A stretch of 64,000 nt of DNA from Sva-07 sp031426215 (GTDB lineage: Bacteria; Actinomycetota; Acidimicrobiia; Acidimicrobiales; Ilumatobacteraceae). Position numbers and translations under genes: made by a program. Below are positions 34,564 through 41,231 of this stretch, in pieces; the stretch's first letter is position 1; the number at the start of each line of letters is the position of its first letter. The notes under the pieces are model-generated. The model did not search any database, had not been told where the DNA came from, and worked only from the letters and a program-made list of their open reading frames with translations. The stretch lies in assembly GCA_031426215.1 (NCBI GenBank), contig JANPKU010000141.1, positions 1-64,000 of the forward strand, given 5' to 3'.

Positions 34564-35828
34564 GTGCACAGCCGGCCACGCCGACGGTGTCGGACACCGA
34601 GCGCCGCCGCCGATGGCGTCTGCTGCTGGGTGCAGCGGTCGACGACGTGTGGACCGAGGCCGACAGCCGGGCCGCTCGCGACGCCCAGGAGCCAGGCGCC
34701 ACCGACCCAGATGGCGGCGCCTCGCCCCGCGACGGTTCGCGGGGCCAGGATGCGGCACCATCGAGCCGACCCGGGTCCGATGCAGGGCTTCGCGGTGACG
34801 ATCGACGCATCGACGCGGCGCTCGGAGCGCTGTACGACCGTGGTGAGCAGGGCGCTCGCCGCTCGGGTCGCGCCGGGGGGTTGAGCCGGTCGAAGCCGTC
34901 GGTGGTGCGATGGCTCGGTGACATCCGCCGGTACTTCCCGACGCCGGTGGTGCAGATCCTCCAGCGCGACGCGGTCGAACGCCTCGACCTGCGCCAACTG
35001 CTGCTCGAACCCGAGTTGCTGCAGAGCGTCGAGCCCGACATCCATCTGGTCACACTGCTCGTCGAACTCAACCGACATCTGCCCGACAAGACCCGAGCGA
35101 CGGCCCGACAGGTGATCGCCAAGGTGCTCGCCGACCTCGAACGGCGTCTGTCCGATCACACGCGCCAGGCGGTCCGTGGTGCGCTGTCACGATCGGCGCG
35201 CACCCGACGGCCCCGGCCAGGCGACATCGACTGGCCCACCACCATCACGGCCAATCTTCGCCACTGGATTCCCGAGCACCGCACGGTCGTGCCCGAGCGA
35301 CTCGTTGGTCATGGGCGGCGCCAACGCAGCCTCGCTCGCGACGTGATCATCGCCGTCGACCAGTCGGGTTCGATGGCCGACAGCGTCGTGTACGCCTCGC
35401 TGTTCGGTGGCGTTCTCGCCCAGCTGCCGGCGTTGCGTACGTCGTTCGTGGCGTTCGACACGGCGATCACCGATCTCACTGCGTACCTGCACGACCCGGT
35501 CGAAGTGCTGTTCGGCGTGCAGCTCGGTGGCGGCACCGACATTGCCAACGCCCTCACGTATTGTCAACGCCTGATCGAGCGACCTCGTGAGACGGTGTTG
35601 TTTCTGGTGAGCGATCTCTACGAGGGTGGCAATGCTGCGGTGATGCGGGGCCGCGTCCGTGAACTCGTCGAGTCGGGCGTGAAGGTCGTGGTGTTGCTCG
35701 CTCTCAGCGACGAGGGCACCCCGGCGCACGATCACGACCATGCGTCGGCCCTCGCAGCGTTCGGGGCCACGGTGCTGTCGTCGACACCCGATGAGTTCCC
35801 GGCAGTCCTCGCGGATGCGTTGCGCTGA
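34560..35828 (+). CDS. VWA-domain protein (YehP-like)
   Basis: 422 residues from GTG 34560 (GTGA overlap). Helical N-terminus with a charged, low-complexity stretch (residues about 40-80), then VWA from about residue 255. The MIDAS motif is complete: DQSGSM, the Thr in GGGTDIANAL, and the Asp in FLVSDLYEGG. It should bind a divalent metal and an acidic residue of a partner. Last gene of the SWIM/MoxR/DUF5682/VWA cluster; by analogy with other MoxR-VWA pairs it would be the adaptor that delivers targets to the ATPase. Confidence 0.88.
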   Translation: MSAQPATPTVSDTERRRRWRLLLGAAVDDVWTEADSRAARDAQEPGATDPDGGASPRDGSRGQDAAPSSRPGSDAGLRGDDRRIDAALGALYDRGEQGARRSGRAGGLSRSKPSVVRWLGDIRRYFPTPVVQILQRDAVERLDLRQLLLEPELLQSVEPDIHLVTLLVELNRHLPDKTRATARQVIAKVLADLERRLSDHTRQAVRGALSRSARTRRPRPGDIDWPTTITANLRHWIPEHRTVVPERLVGHGRRQRSLARDVIIAVDQSGSMADSVVYASLFGGVLAQLPALRTSFVAFDTAITDLTAYLHDPVEVLFGVQLGGGTDIANALTYCQRLIERPRETVLFLVSDLYEGGNAAVMRGRVRELVESGVKVVVLLALSDEGTPAHDHDHASALAAFGATVLSSTPDEFPAVLADALR

Positions 35829-35891
35829 TCGCCTTGCCGAGCGGACGCGGAGATCGGGTCATCGATGGGGTCGTCGACGGTGTCGGGGCGC

Positions 35892-35897
35892 TAGCGT
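35892..35897 (+). promoter_or_regulatory. -10 box TAGCGT of the NifU_N-like gene (leaderless)
   Basis: TAGCGT, nine bases, ATG 35907. Confidence 0.5.
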
Positions 35898-35906
35898 TCG
35901 CAATCC

Positions 35907-36377
35907 ATGGGTCAGTTGGTCGCCGTCACCGAGAAGCCGAGTTCGACACGTGGGGTCGTTCGATTCGAGATCAATCGCAGTCTCTCGGGCATGGGCCACG
36001 AGCATTTCGCGTCGGTTGCCGACGCCTGGGGAAACACACCGTCGGACGAGTTGGCTCGTCGGATGTTCGCCACCGAGCAGGTCGAAGCCGTGCATGTGTA
36101 CGGCAACATCATCACCGTCGACATCGACAAGGGCCACGATTCCAGCGGGCTCGCCGACATCATCCGCGAGCTGTACCAGTTCTGGAAGCCGGGCGTCGAA
36201 CCACCGACGTTCGAAGAACTCGAACCCGACGAGGCTGCGGCCGCACCGGGTGATGGTGGTGGTGGCGGAGACGCTGGTGGTGGCGCCGAGCTGTCGGCGG
36301 CAGCCAAACGTGTGCCCGGGCATCTGCTCGATCGTGGCCGCCAGGCCCGCGAGCGCTGGAACGCCAAACAGGGCTGA
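35907..36377 (+). CDS. NifU N-terminal-domain-like protein
   Basis: 156 residues. VVRFEINRSLSGMGHEHFASVADAWGNTPSDELARRMFATEQVEAVHVYGNIITVDIDKG fits the Nfu/NifU N-terminal (PF08712-like) fold, in which an Fe-S scaffold protein normally continues into a CxxC domain. Here no Cys is present; instead a Gly-rich linker (GDGGGGGDAGGG) leads to a short basic helix RVPGHLLDRGRQARERW. So it is not a complete scaffold, and a role in Fe-S assembly is only inferred. Confidence 0.65.
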   Translation: MGQLVAVTEKPSSTRGVVRFEINRSLSGMGHEHFASVADAWGNTPSDELARRMFATEQVEAVHVYGNIITVDIDKGHDSSGLADIIRELYQFWKPGVEPPTFEELEPDEAAAAPGDGGGGGDAGGGAELSAAAKRVPGHLLDRGRQARERWNAKQG

Positions 36378-36444
36378 CGTCTTCGCCGCGAGCATCACCG
36401 CTCGCATGGTGAGCAGGGTTGGGCGCGGCCCGATGAACTGCATC

Positions 36445-36450
36445 TAGCGT
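36445..36450 (+). promoter_or_regulatory. -10 box TAGCGT upstream of the B12-HTH gene
   Basis: TAGCGT ends 31 bases before ATG 36482 (13 before ATG 36464). The longer distance leaves a short leader carrying GGGGA near 36471-36475, so this gene probably has a ribosome-binding site. Confidence 0.4.
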
Positions 36451-36481
36451 CGAGCTGCCACTGATGGCTTGGGGATCCCGT

Positions 36482-37336
36482 ATGACCGACAACGTGCTCA
36501 CGCTGCAAGAAGCCGCCGACGAACTCGGCGTGCACTACATGACCGCGTACCGCTACGTGCGTCTCGGGGTCATGGATGCAGCGAAGGTCGGCGGCGTCTG
36601 GCAAGTGCACCGCTCTGCGCTCGATCGTTTCCGCGAGCAGGCGGCAGCGGCGTCGGCAGCAACAGGTCCGTCGGGCAAGGGCGGTGCGCGCAATCGCAAG
36701 GCGCCGTGGGCGGCGCGGCTCGAATCGCGCCTCGTCGCCGGTGATGCGCCCGGTTGTTGGAGTGTGATCGAGGCGGCGATGGCGGCGGGTGCCGAGCTCG
36801 ACGAGATCTACCTCGACGTGTTGACGCCGGCGATGGTGAGCATCGGCGAGCGGTGGGCGGTCGGCGAACTCGACATCTCGGTCGAGCATCGGGCGACCGG
36901 GATCGCCATGCGGATCGTCGGTCGGATCGGTCCTCGTTTCACCCGGCGTGGCCGGGCACGGGGAGTGGTGGTGCTCGGAGCGCCTGCGGGTGAGTTCCAT
37001 GCGTTGCCGGTGGCGATGCTCGGTGACCTCCTGCGGCTTCGAGGATGGGAAGTATCGGACTTCGGCGTCGACGTGCCGACCGAGTCGATCGCGCACGTGA
37101 TCCGCGAGACCAACGATCTGTTGGCGGTCGGGCTGTCGGCGATGTCGTCGGACAACCTGCCGGCATTGGCAGCGGCGTGTGCGGTGGCGCGTGACACCGA
37201 TCCCGACGTGCTGGTGGTGGTCGGGGGTCACGCAGTGCTCGACGACGATCATGCGGCGTCGCTCGGCGCTCATGCCCGCGCCGCAGGCGGTGAACAGATG
37301 CACGAGCTGCTCGCCGCTCACGCCTCCACCCGCTGA
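36482..37336 (+). CDS. HTH regulator with cobalamin-binding domain (CarH/LitR-like)
   Basis: 284 residues from ATG 36482 (ATG 36464 is possible). The N-terminal excisionase/MerR-type HTH is LTLQEAADELGVHYMTAYRYVRLGVMDAAKVGGVWQVHRSAL. After a basic linker comes a B12-binding module: a four-helix cap with the W...EH signature GERWAVGELDISVEHRAT, then a Rossmann domain GAPAGEFHALPVAMLGDLLRLRGWEVSDFGVDVP. ExHxx offers the His that ligates cobalt in CarH; the usual Gly after it is Pro. Such proteins are light- or B12-responsive repressors. It sits 66 bases upstream of imuA', so a link between light and mutagenic repair is possible but unproven. Confidence 0.82.
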   Translation: MTDNVLTLQEAADELGVHYMTAYRYVRLGVMDAAKVGGVWQVHRSALDRFREQAAAASAATGPSGKGGARNRKAPWAARLESRLVAGDAPGCWSVIEAAMAAGAELDEIYLDVLTPAMVSIGERWAVGELDISVEHRATGIAMRIVGRIGPRFTRRGRARGVVVLGAPAGEFHALPVAMLGDLLRLRGWEVSDFGVDVPTESIAHVIRETNDLLAVGLSAMSSDNLPALAAACAVARDTDPDVLVVVGGHAVLDDDHAASLGAHARAAGGEQMHELLAAHASTR

Positions 37337-37374
37337 CGTCGCTTCCTGCGGTCGAACCGATTCCAGTGGAAGTG

Positions 37375-37388
37375 CGAACGTGTGTTCG
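37375..37388 (+). promoter_or_regulatory. LexA (SOS) box upstream of imuA'
   Basis: CGAACGTGTGTTCG matches the actinobacterial/Gram-positive SOS box CGAAC-N4-GTTCG exactly. It ends one base before the TAGCAT -10 box, so LexA binding would block the promoter. Confidence 0.85.
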
Positions 37389-37389
37389 A

Positions 37390-37395
37390 TAGCAT
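37390..37395 (+). promoter_or_regulatory. -10 box TAGCAT of imuA'
   Basis: TAGCAT adjacent to the LexA box, seven bases before GTG 37403. Confidence 0.5.
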
Positions 37396-37402
37396 GACCC
37401 CG

Positions 37403-38041
37403 GTGGAACTTGCTGTCGAACTGCCCGGTGAACTGTCAGGCGAACTCGCAGCGCTGGCCGAGCGCGTGGCGCCGCTCGCGTTGGCGCGTGAACGGATCCT
37501 GCCGGTGTCCGAGGTGTTCGCTGACCTCTTCCCTGAGCGGGGACTGGTCAGAGGGCGCACGCTTGCCTGCGCCGGCCCGGCGGCGACATCGGTGGCACTG
37601 GCGCTGGTGGCTCCGGCAGTGGCGGCGGGCTCGTGGTTGGCGACGATCGACGTGCCCACGCTCGGTCTCGATGCAGCCAGTGAGTTCGGCGTGGCGCTCG
37701 AGCGGATGATCGCCGTGCGGGCTGAGCGCGCAGATCGCTGGCCCGACGTCATCGCGGCAGCTGCTGACGGCTTCGACCTCGTGATCACCCGGGTACCTGT
37801 CGATGTCACGGCGTCGGCGATGCGCAAGGTGGCCACCCGTGTGCGTCAGCGTGATGTCGTCATGCTGGTGCTCGGCGACCCGGGAGCCTTGTCGTGCGAT
37901 GGTGTGCTCGACACCGACGCAGCACCATGGCTGGGACTCGGCGATGGCCACGGCCATCTGCAGTACCGACATCTTCTGGTCGAGGCGTCCGGTCGCCGAC
38001 TGCACGGCCGTCGCCGCTGTCGGCTCGCGTTACCGGGGTGA
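37403..38041 (+). CDS. imuA': ImuA' mutasome accessory protein
   Basis: 212 residues from GTG 37403, chosen from the -10 spacing; ATG 37394 lies in the -10 box. A degenerate RecA-like fold: ERILPVSEVFADLFPERGLVRGRTLACAGPAATSVALALVAPAVAAGSWLATIDVPTLGLDAASEFG, where the P-loop GxxxxGKT is lost. LVITRVPVDVTASAMRKVATRVRQRDVVMLVLG is the core strand-helix unit. ImuA' joins ImuB and DnaE2 in error-prone translesion synthesis. The assignment rests strongly on the LexA box and on imuB directly downstream (GTGA overlap). Confidence 0.85.
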   Translation: MELAVELPGELSGELAALAERVAPLALARERILPVSEVFADLFPERGLVRGRTLACAGPAATSVALALVAPAVAAGSWLATIDVPTLGLDAASEFGVALERMIAVRAERADRWPDVIAAAADGFDLVITRVPVDVTASAMRKVATRVRQRDVVMLVLGDPGALSCDGVLDTDAAPWLGLGDGHGHLQYRHLLVEASGRRLHGRRRCRLALPG

Positions 38042-39684
38042 TCACCATGGTCGGGCCGTCATCACCGCCGCGCATCGTGTCGATCTGGATCCCCGACTGG
38101 CCGGCGGTCGCCGCCGGTTTCACCGCTGAGGTGCCAGCAGCGGTGATGGGGGCGAACCGGGTGGTCGCCCGGACGGCCGCCGCCGCCGCCGAGGGCGTGG
38201 TGATCGGGCAGCGGCGTCGTCAGGCACTGCGCCGCTGTCCGCAGCTGACGTTGGTCGACCGCGACGTCGACCGCGACGCCCGTGAATTCGAACCGATCGT
38301 TCGTGCCGTCGTCGAACTCTCCCCCCGCCTCGACGTGATCGAGCCGGGTTGGATCGGCCTGTTGGCGCGCGGCCCCTCGCGATACTTCGGCGGGGACCGT
38401 GCTCTCGCGGAGCGATTGACCGAGCTGATGTCGGCTGGGGCAGCACCTGACGCCGGCATCGGGGTGGCCGACGGGCGATTCGCGTCGAGTGTGGCGGCGC
38501 GCTTGGCGGTGCGTCGTGGCGCACCGGTGATCGTCGAGTCGGGTGCATCGCCGTCGTTCTGTGCTGATCTCCCGATCGGATGGTTGCAGACGCTCGGCGA
38601 GTGCAACGCCGAGTTGGTGGAGTTGTTCGGTCGGCTCGGTCTGCGGCGGCTCGGCGAACTCGCCGCACTCCCGGTCGCCGACGTGCTCGGACGGTTCGGA
38701 CACCCAGGGGTGCACGCTCACCGGCTCGCCTCGGGTGGCGATGTCCGTCCGACGAGCACCACCGACCCGGCGCCCGAGCGACGTCTCGACCTCGTCCTCG
38801 ACGAGCCGGCAGCGCAGTCGAGTGCCGTGGTGTTCATCGCCAAGCAGCTGGCTGACGAACTGGCCGGCACGCTCGCCGCCGATGGCAGGGTGTGCACCCG
38901 GCTCGTCGTCGTGCTCGAGTCCGAGCACGGCGAACGATCGGAACGGTCGTGGTATCGATCGGCGGGCCTCTCGGCGTCGGCGATGGTCGAACGGGTGCGC
39001 TGGCAACTGGATGCCTGGATCAACCTGCCCAAGGGCAGCGATCAGGAACTCACCGGCGGTGTCGTGCTGGTTCGGCTGGTGCCCGACGAGCTGCGCGCCG
39101 ACGACGGCACACAGCTCGGGTTGTGGGGTGGCCAGTCGGAAGCCGATCGGCGGGCGGCCCGGGCGATCGCGCGCCTGACCACGCTGACATCCGACGACGC
39201 GGTGACCGTACCGGTGTGGCATGGCGGTCGACTTCCCGCCGATCGATACCGGTGGGTGTCGGCGGCCACCGTCGATCTCGATCGGCGGGTGCGGGCGGTG
39301 TCCGCGGCCGGCACCGGGAGCGGGCCCACCGGCCCATGGCCGGGAACGTTGCCGTCACCGTCGCCGGCGTCGGTGTTCTCCGATCCGCATCCCGCCGAGG
39401 TGCTCGACGAACACGACCAAGCCGTGCGTGTGAGCGCTCGCGGCATGATGTCGGGTCGCCCCTCGACCCTGGTGCTGTTGAGTGGTGACGACGAAACCGG
39501 CTGGCGCCGCGGGCGGCCGCGGCCGATCATCGCTTGGGCGGGTCCGTGGCCGATCGAGGAGCGGTGGTGGGAGCCGGGGCAGCAGCGTCGGCTGGCCAGG
39601 TTCCAAGTGGTCACCGATGACCACGACGCATTCCTGGTCGTCGCCGAACACCGGCGATGGTGGATCAGCGCTCGCTACGACTGA
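38038..39684 (+). CDS. imuB: ImuB, Y-family polymerase-like mutasome hub
   Basis: 548 residues from GTG 38038 (overlap GTGA); ATG 38047 is the alternative. The N-terminus IVSIWIPDWPAVAAGF corresponds to Y-family motif I but lacks the usual DxD catalytic set, as expected for ImuB, which is catalytically dead. The polymerase-like palm and thumb include GWLQTLGECNAELVELFGRLGLRRLGELAALP. A beta-clamp-binding motif QLGLWGGQ is seen near residue 360. The C-terminal tail binds partners in other ImuB proteins. It ties the clamp, ImuA' and DnaE2 together at lesions. Confidence 0.93.
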   Translation: MITMVGPSSPPRIVSIWIPDWPAVAAGFTAEVPAAVMGANRVVARTAAAAAEGVVIGQRRRQALRRCPQLTLVDRDVDRDAREFEPIVRAVVELSPRLDVIEPGWIGLLARGPSRYFGGDRALAERLTELMSAGAAPDAGIGVADGRFASSVAARLAVRRGAPVIVESGASPSFCADLPIGWLQTLGECNAELVELFGRLGLRRLGELAALPVADVLGRFGHPGVHAHRLASGGDVRPTSTTDPAPERRLDLVLDEPAAQSSAVVFIAKQLADELAGTLAADGRVCTRLVVVLESEHGERSERSWYRSAGLSASAMVERVRWQLDAWINLPKGSDQELTGGVVLVRLVPDELRADDGTQLGLWGGQSEADRRAARAIARLTTLTSDDAVTVPVWHGGRLPADRYRWVSAATVDLDRRVRAVSAAGTGSGPTGPWPGTLPSPSPASVFSDPHPAEVLDEHDQAVRVSARGMMSGRPSTLVLLSGDDETGWRRGRPRPIIAWAGPWPIEERWWEPGQQRRLARFQVVTDDHDAFLVVAEHRRWWISARYD

Positions 39685-39709
39685 GTGAACAGTCAGCGGT
39701 TTCGGCAGT

Positions 39710-40477
39710 TCAGCCGACGGCGGCGAGGCCGAAGGGGTGGGACATCTCGAGCTGATCGGTCACGTCGTTGGCGAGGCGGAACCCGACGCCACGAACCGTG
39801 TGGATCACCTTGATCTCCGGAGCTGCCTTGTCGAGCTTGCGTCGCAGGTTCGACAGATGTACGTCGACGACGTGGTTGTCGCCCACCCAGGTCGGGCCCC
39901 ACACCGCGTCGAGGAGATCCTCGCGGGTGCACACCTCGGTCGGACGTCGGCAGAGCTGTTCGAGCAACGAGAACTCGATGCGGGTGGTGGCGACTTCCCC
40001 GTCGTCCACACGGACTTCGCGACGACCGAGGTCGATGAGGAGCGGTCCGAGGTTGAGTACCGACGTGATCGTGCTCTCGGGGCGACCCTGCATCTGACGG
40101 GGACGACGCAGGAGTGCGTGGCAACGAGCCGAGAGTTCCTCGGGCGACACGGGCATCGAGATGGCGTCATCAGCGCCGGAGTGCAGCATCGATGCGCGGG
40201 TGCGGTGAGCCCCTTCGTCGGTGATGCACAGCAGATACTGCTCGCTCGAATCACGCAGGCGTTCGTAGAGGGGGCGACCGTCGGGGGCCCGGAGACGGGA
40301 ACAGACGACCAACACGTCGGGGGAGAACGACTCGGCGAGCATGATCGCTGCATCGCTGCTGGTGGGAGCGCTGACGCTGAAGCCGGCCGAGCGGAGCTCG
40401 GCGACGCTGATCCGGCGCAGGTCCGGATCGTCGATGGCGATCAGGATGCGAGGTGCGATGTTGATGTCGTTGTCCAT
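39710..40477 (-). CDS. OmpR/PhoB-type regulator with degenerate receiver
   Basis: 255 residues. The C-terminal winged helix is clear (LNLGPLLIDLGRREVRVDDGEVATTRIEFSLLEQLCRRPTEVCTREDLLDAVWG...NHVVDVHLSNLRRKLDKAAPEIKVIHTVRGVGFRL). The N-terminal receiver keeps the acidic pair (IAIDDPD) but the phospho-acceptor strand reads PDVLVVCSRLRAPDG, with no Asp where DxxxP-type receivers have it. So it is probably a pseudo-receiver working without phosphorylation. No histidine kinase is adjacent. It lies on the opposite strand between imuB and dnaE2 and diverges from a Nudix gene across a 20-bp palindrome. Confidence 0.85.
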   Translation of the reverse strand: MDNDINIAPRILIAIDDPDLRRISVAELRSAGFSVSAPTSSDAAIMLAESFSPDVLVVCSRLRAPDGRPLYERLRDSSEQYLLCITDEGAHRTRASMLHSGADDAISMPVSPEELSARCHALLRRPRQMQGRPESTITSVLNLGPLLIDLGRREVRVDDGEVATTRIEFSLLEQLCRRPTEVCTREDLLDAVWGPTWVGDNHVVDVHLSNLRRKLDKAAPEIKVIHTVRGVGFRLANDVTDQLEMSHPFGLAAVG

Positions 40478-40568
40478 TGAATTCCGCCAGTCCGCACGGG
40501 GTGGGTGTGAGTGGGTGCCTGATGAGGTATCGGCACGAACCTGACGAACTCAAGAGGAAATCGAAAAG

Positions 40569-40588
40569 AAATCACATCGATGTGATTT
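40569..40588. promoter_or_regulatory. Perfect 20-bp palindrome, candidate operator
   Basis: AAATCACATCGATGTGATTT is a perfect palindrome, AT-rich against GC-rich surroundings. It lies between the divergent regulator gene (start 40477) and the Nudix gene (start 40611), 22 bases before the latter. The position suits an operator for either gene; the adjacent pseudo-receiver regulator is a candidate binder. Confidence 0.65.
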
Positions 40589-40610
40589 GCATCGGACCTG
40601 CTACATCTGG

Positions 40611-41156
40611 ATGATGCGTGAGGGTCAGCTCCATCAGCGGATTCGGGCCGATGTGGCAGCTCGCCGTCCGGTCGACGAACGCGAGGTGCTCTCGATCGAG
40701 CGGTTCCTGGTGGCCTTCGACGCGTTGGCGGCTCCGTTCGACCAGGAATCCGACCCGATTCACGTCACCGGTTCGGGCATCGTGATCGGTCCGCGAGGTG
40801 TCGTACTGCTCGAACACAAGCGGCTGGGCATCTGGCTGCAGCCCGGTGGGCACATCGATCCGGGCGAGACACCGTGGGACGCAGCGCTGCGCGAGAGCCG
40901 GGAGGAGACGGGTCTCGATGTGCGTTTTGCCGGCCCGATCGACACCGCAGGAGTGCCGGAGCTGATTCACGTCGATGTCCACGAGGGCGGGCGTGGGCAC
41001 ACGCATCTCGACCTGCGCTACCTGATCGACGGCGGTGATGCCGATCCGGATCCGCTCGAAGGGGAGAGTCAAGTGATCGACTGGTTCGGCTGGGATGCTG
41101 CCATCGACCGCGCCGACCCCGGCCTGCGCGGCATCCTGCTCGCTCTCGCCAAATGA
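40611..41156 (+). CDS. NUDIX hydrolase
   Basis: 181 residues from ATG 40611. The Nudix box GGHIDPGETPWDAALRESREETGLD holds all the metal-binding Glu residues; LGIWLQPGGH is the strand before it. An N-terminal helical extension of about 50 residues precedes the domain. It hydrolyses nucleoside diphosphates linked to another group; the substrate is unknown. Position just before the SOS-controlled dnaE2 would suit nucleotide-pool sanitising, but that is inference. Confidence 0.85.
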   Translation: MMREGQLHQRIRADVAARRPVDEREVLSIERFLVAFDALAAPFDQESDPIHVTGSGIVIGPRGVVLLEHKRLGIWLQPGGHIDPGETPWDAALRESREETGLDVRFAGPIDTAGVPELIHVDVHEGGRGHTHLDLRYLIDGGDADPDPLEGESQVIDWFGWDAAIDRADPGLRGILLALAK

Positions 41157-41158
41157 AT

Positions 41159-41189
41159 GGGACAACACGGGTCAGACCCGTGGTGTCCC
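41159..41189. repeat. GGGTCAGACCC palindrome with GGGACAACAC arms, 5' of dnaE2
   Basis: 31 bases: 15-base arms GGGACAACACGGGTC / GACCCGTGGTGTCCC with one mismatch around a single A. It lies three bases after the Nudix stop. A sister element with nearly the same arms follows dnaE2 at 44651, so dnaE2 is bracketed by a matched pair. Confidence 0.88.
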
Positions 41190-41206
41190 ATTCGAGTTGC
41201 GGAATG

Positions 41207-41220
41207 CGAACATGTGTTCG
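41207..41220 (+). promoter_or_regulatory. LexA (SOS) box upstream of dnaE2
   Basis: CGAACATGTGTTCG, the same CGAAC-N4-GTTCG operator as at 37375. It runs directly into GATACT (41220-41225), a plausible -10, six bases before GTG 41232. Confidence 0.85.
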
Positions 41221-41231
41221 ATACTGGCGCA

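Noticed and set aside
37382..37384. GTG 37382 as the imuA' start
   Set aside because: It lies inside the LexA box and upstream of the -10 box, so it would not be transcribed as a start.
40569..40588. Palindrome as a canonical CRP site
   Set aside because: CRP sites are TGTGA-N6-TCACA; here the half-sites are in the opposite order (TCACA-N4-TGTGA).
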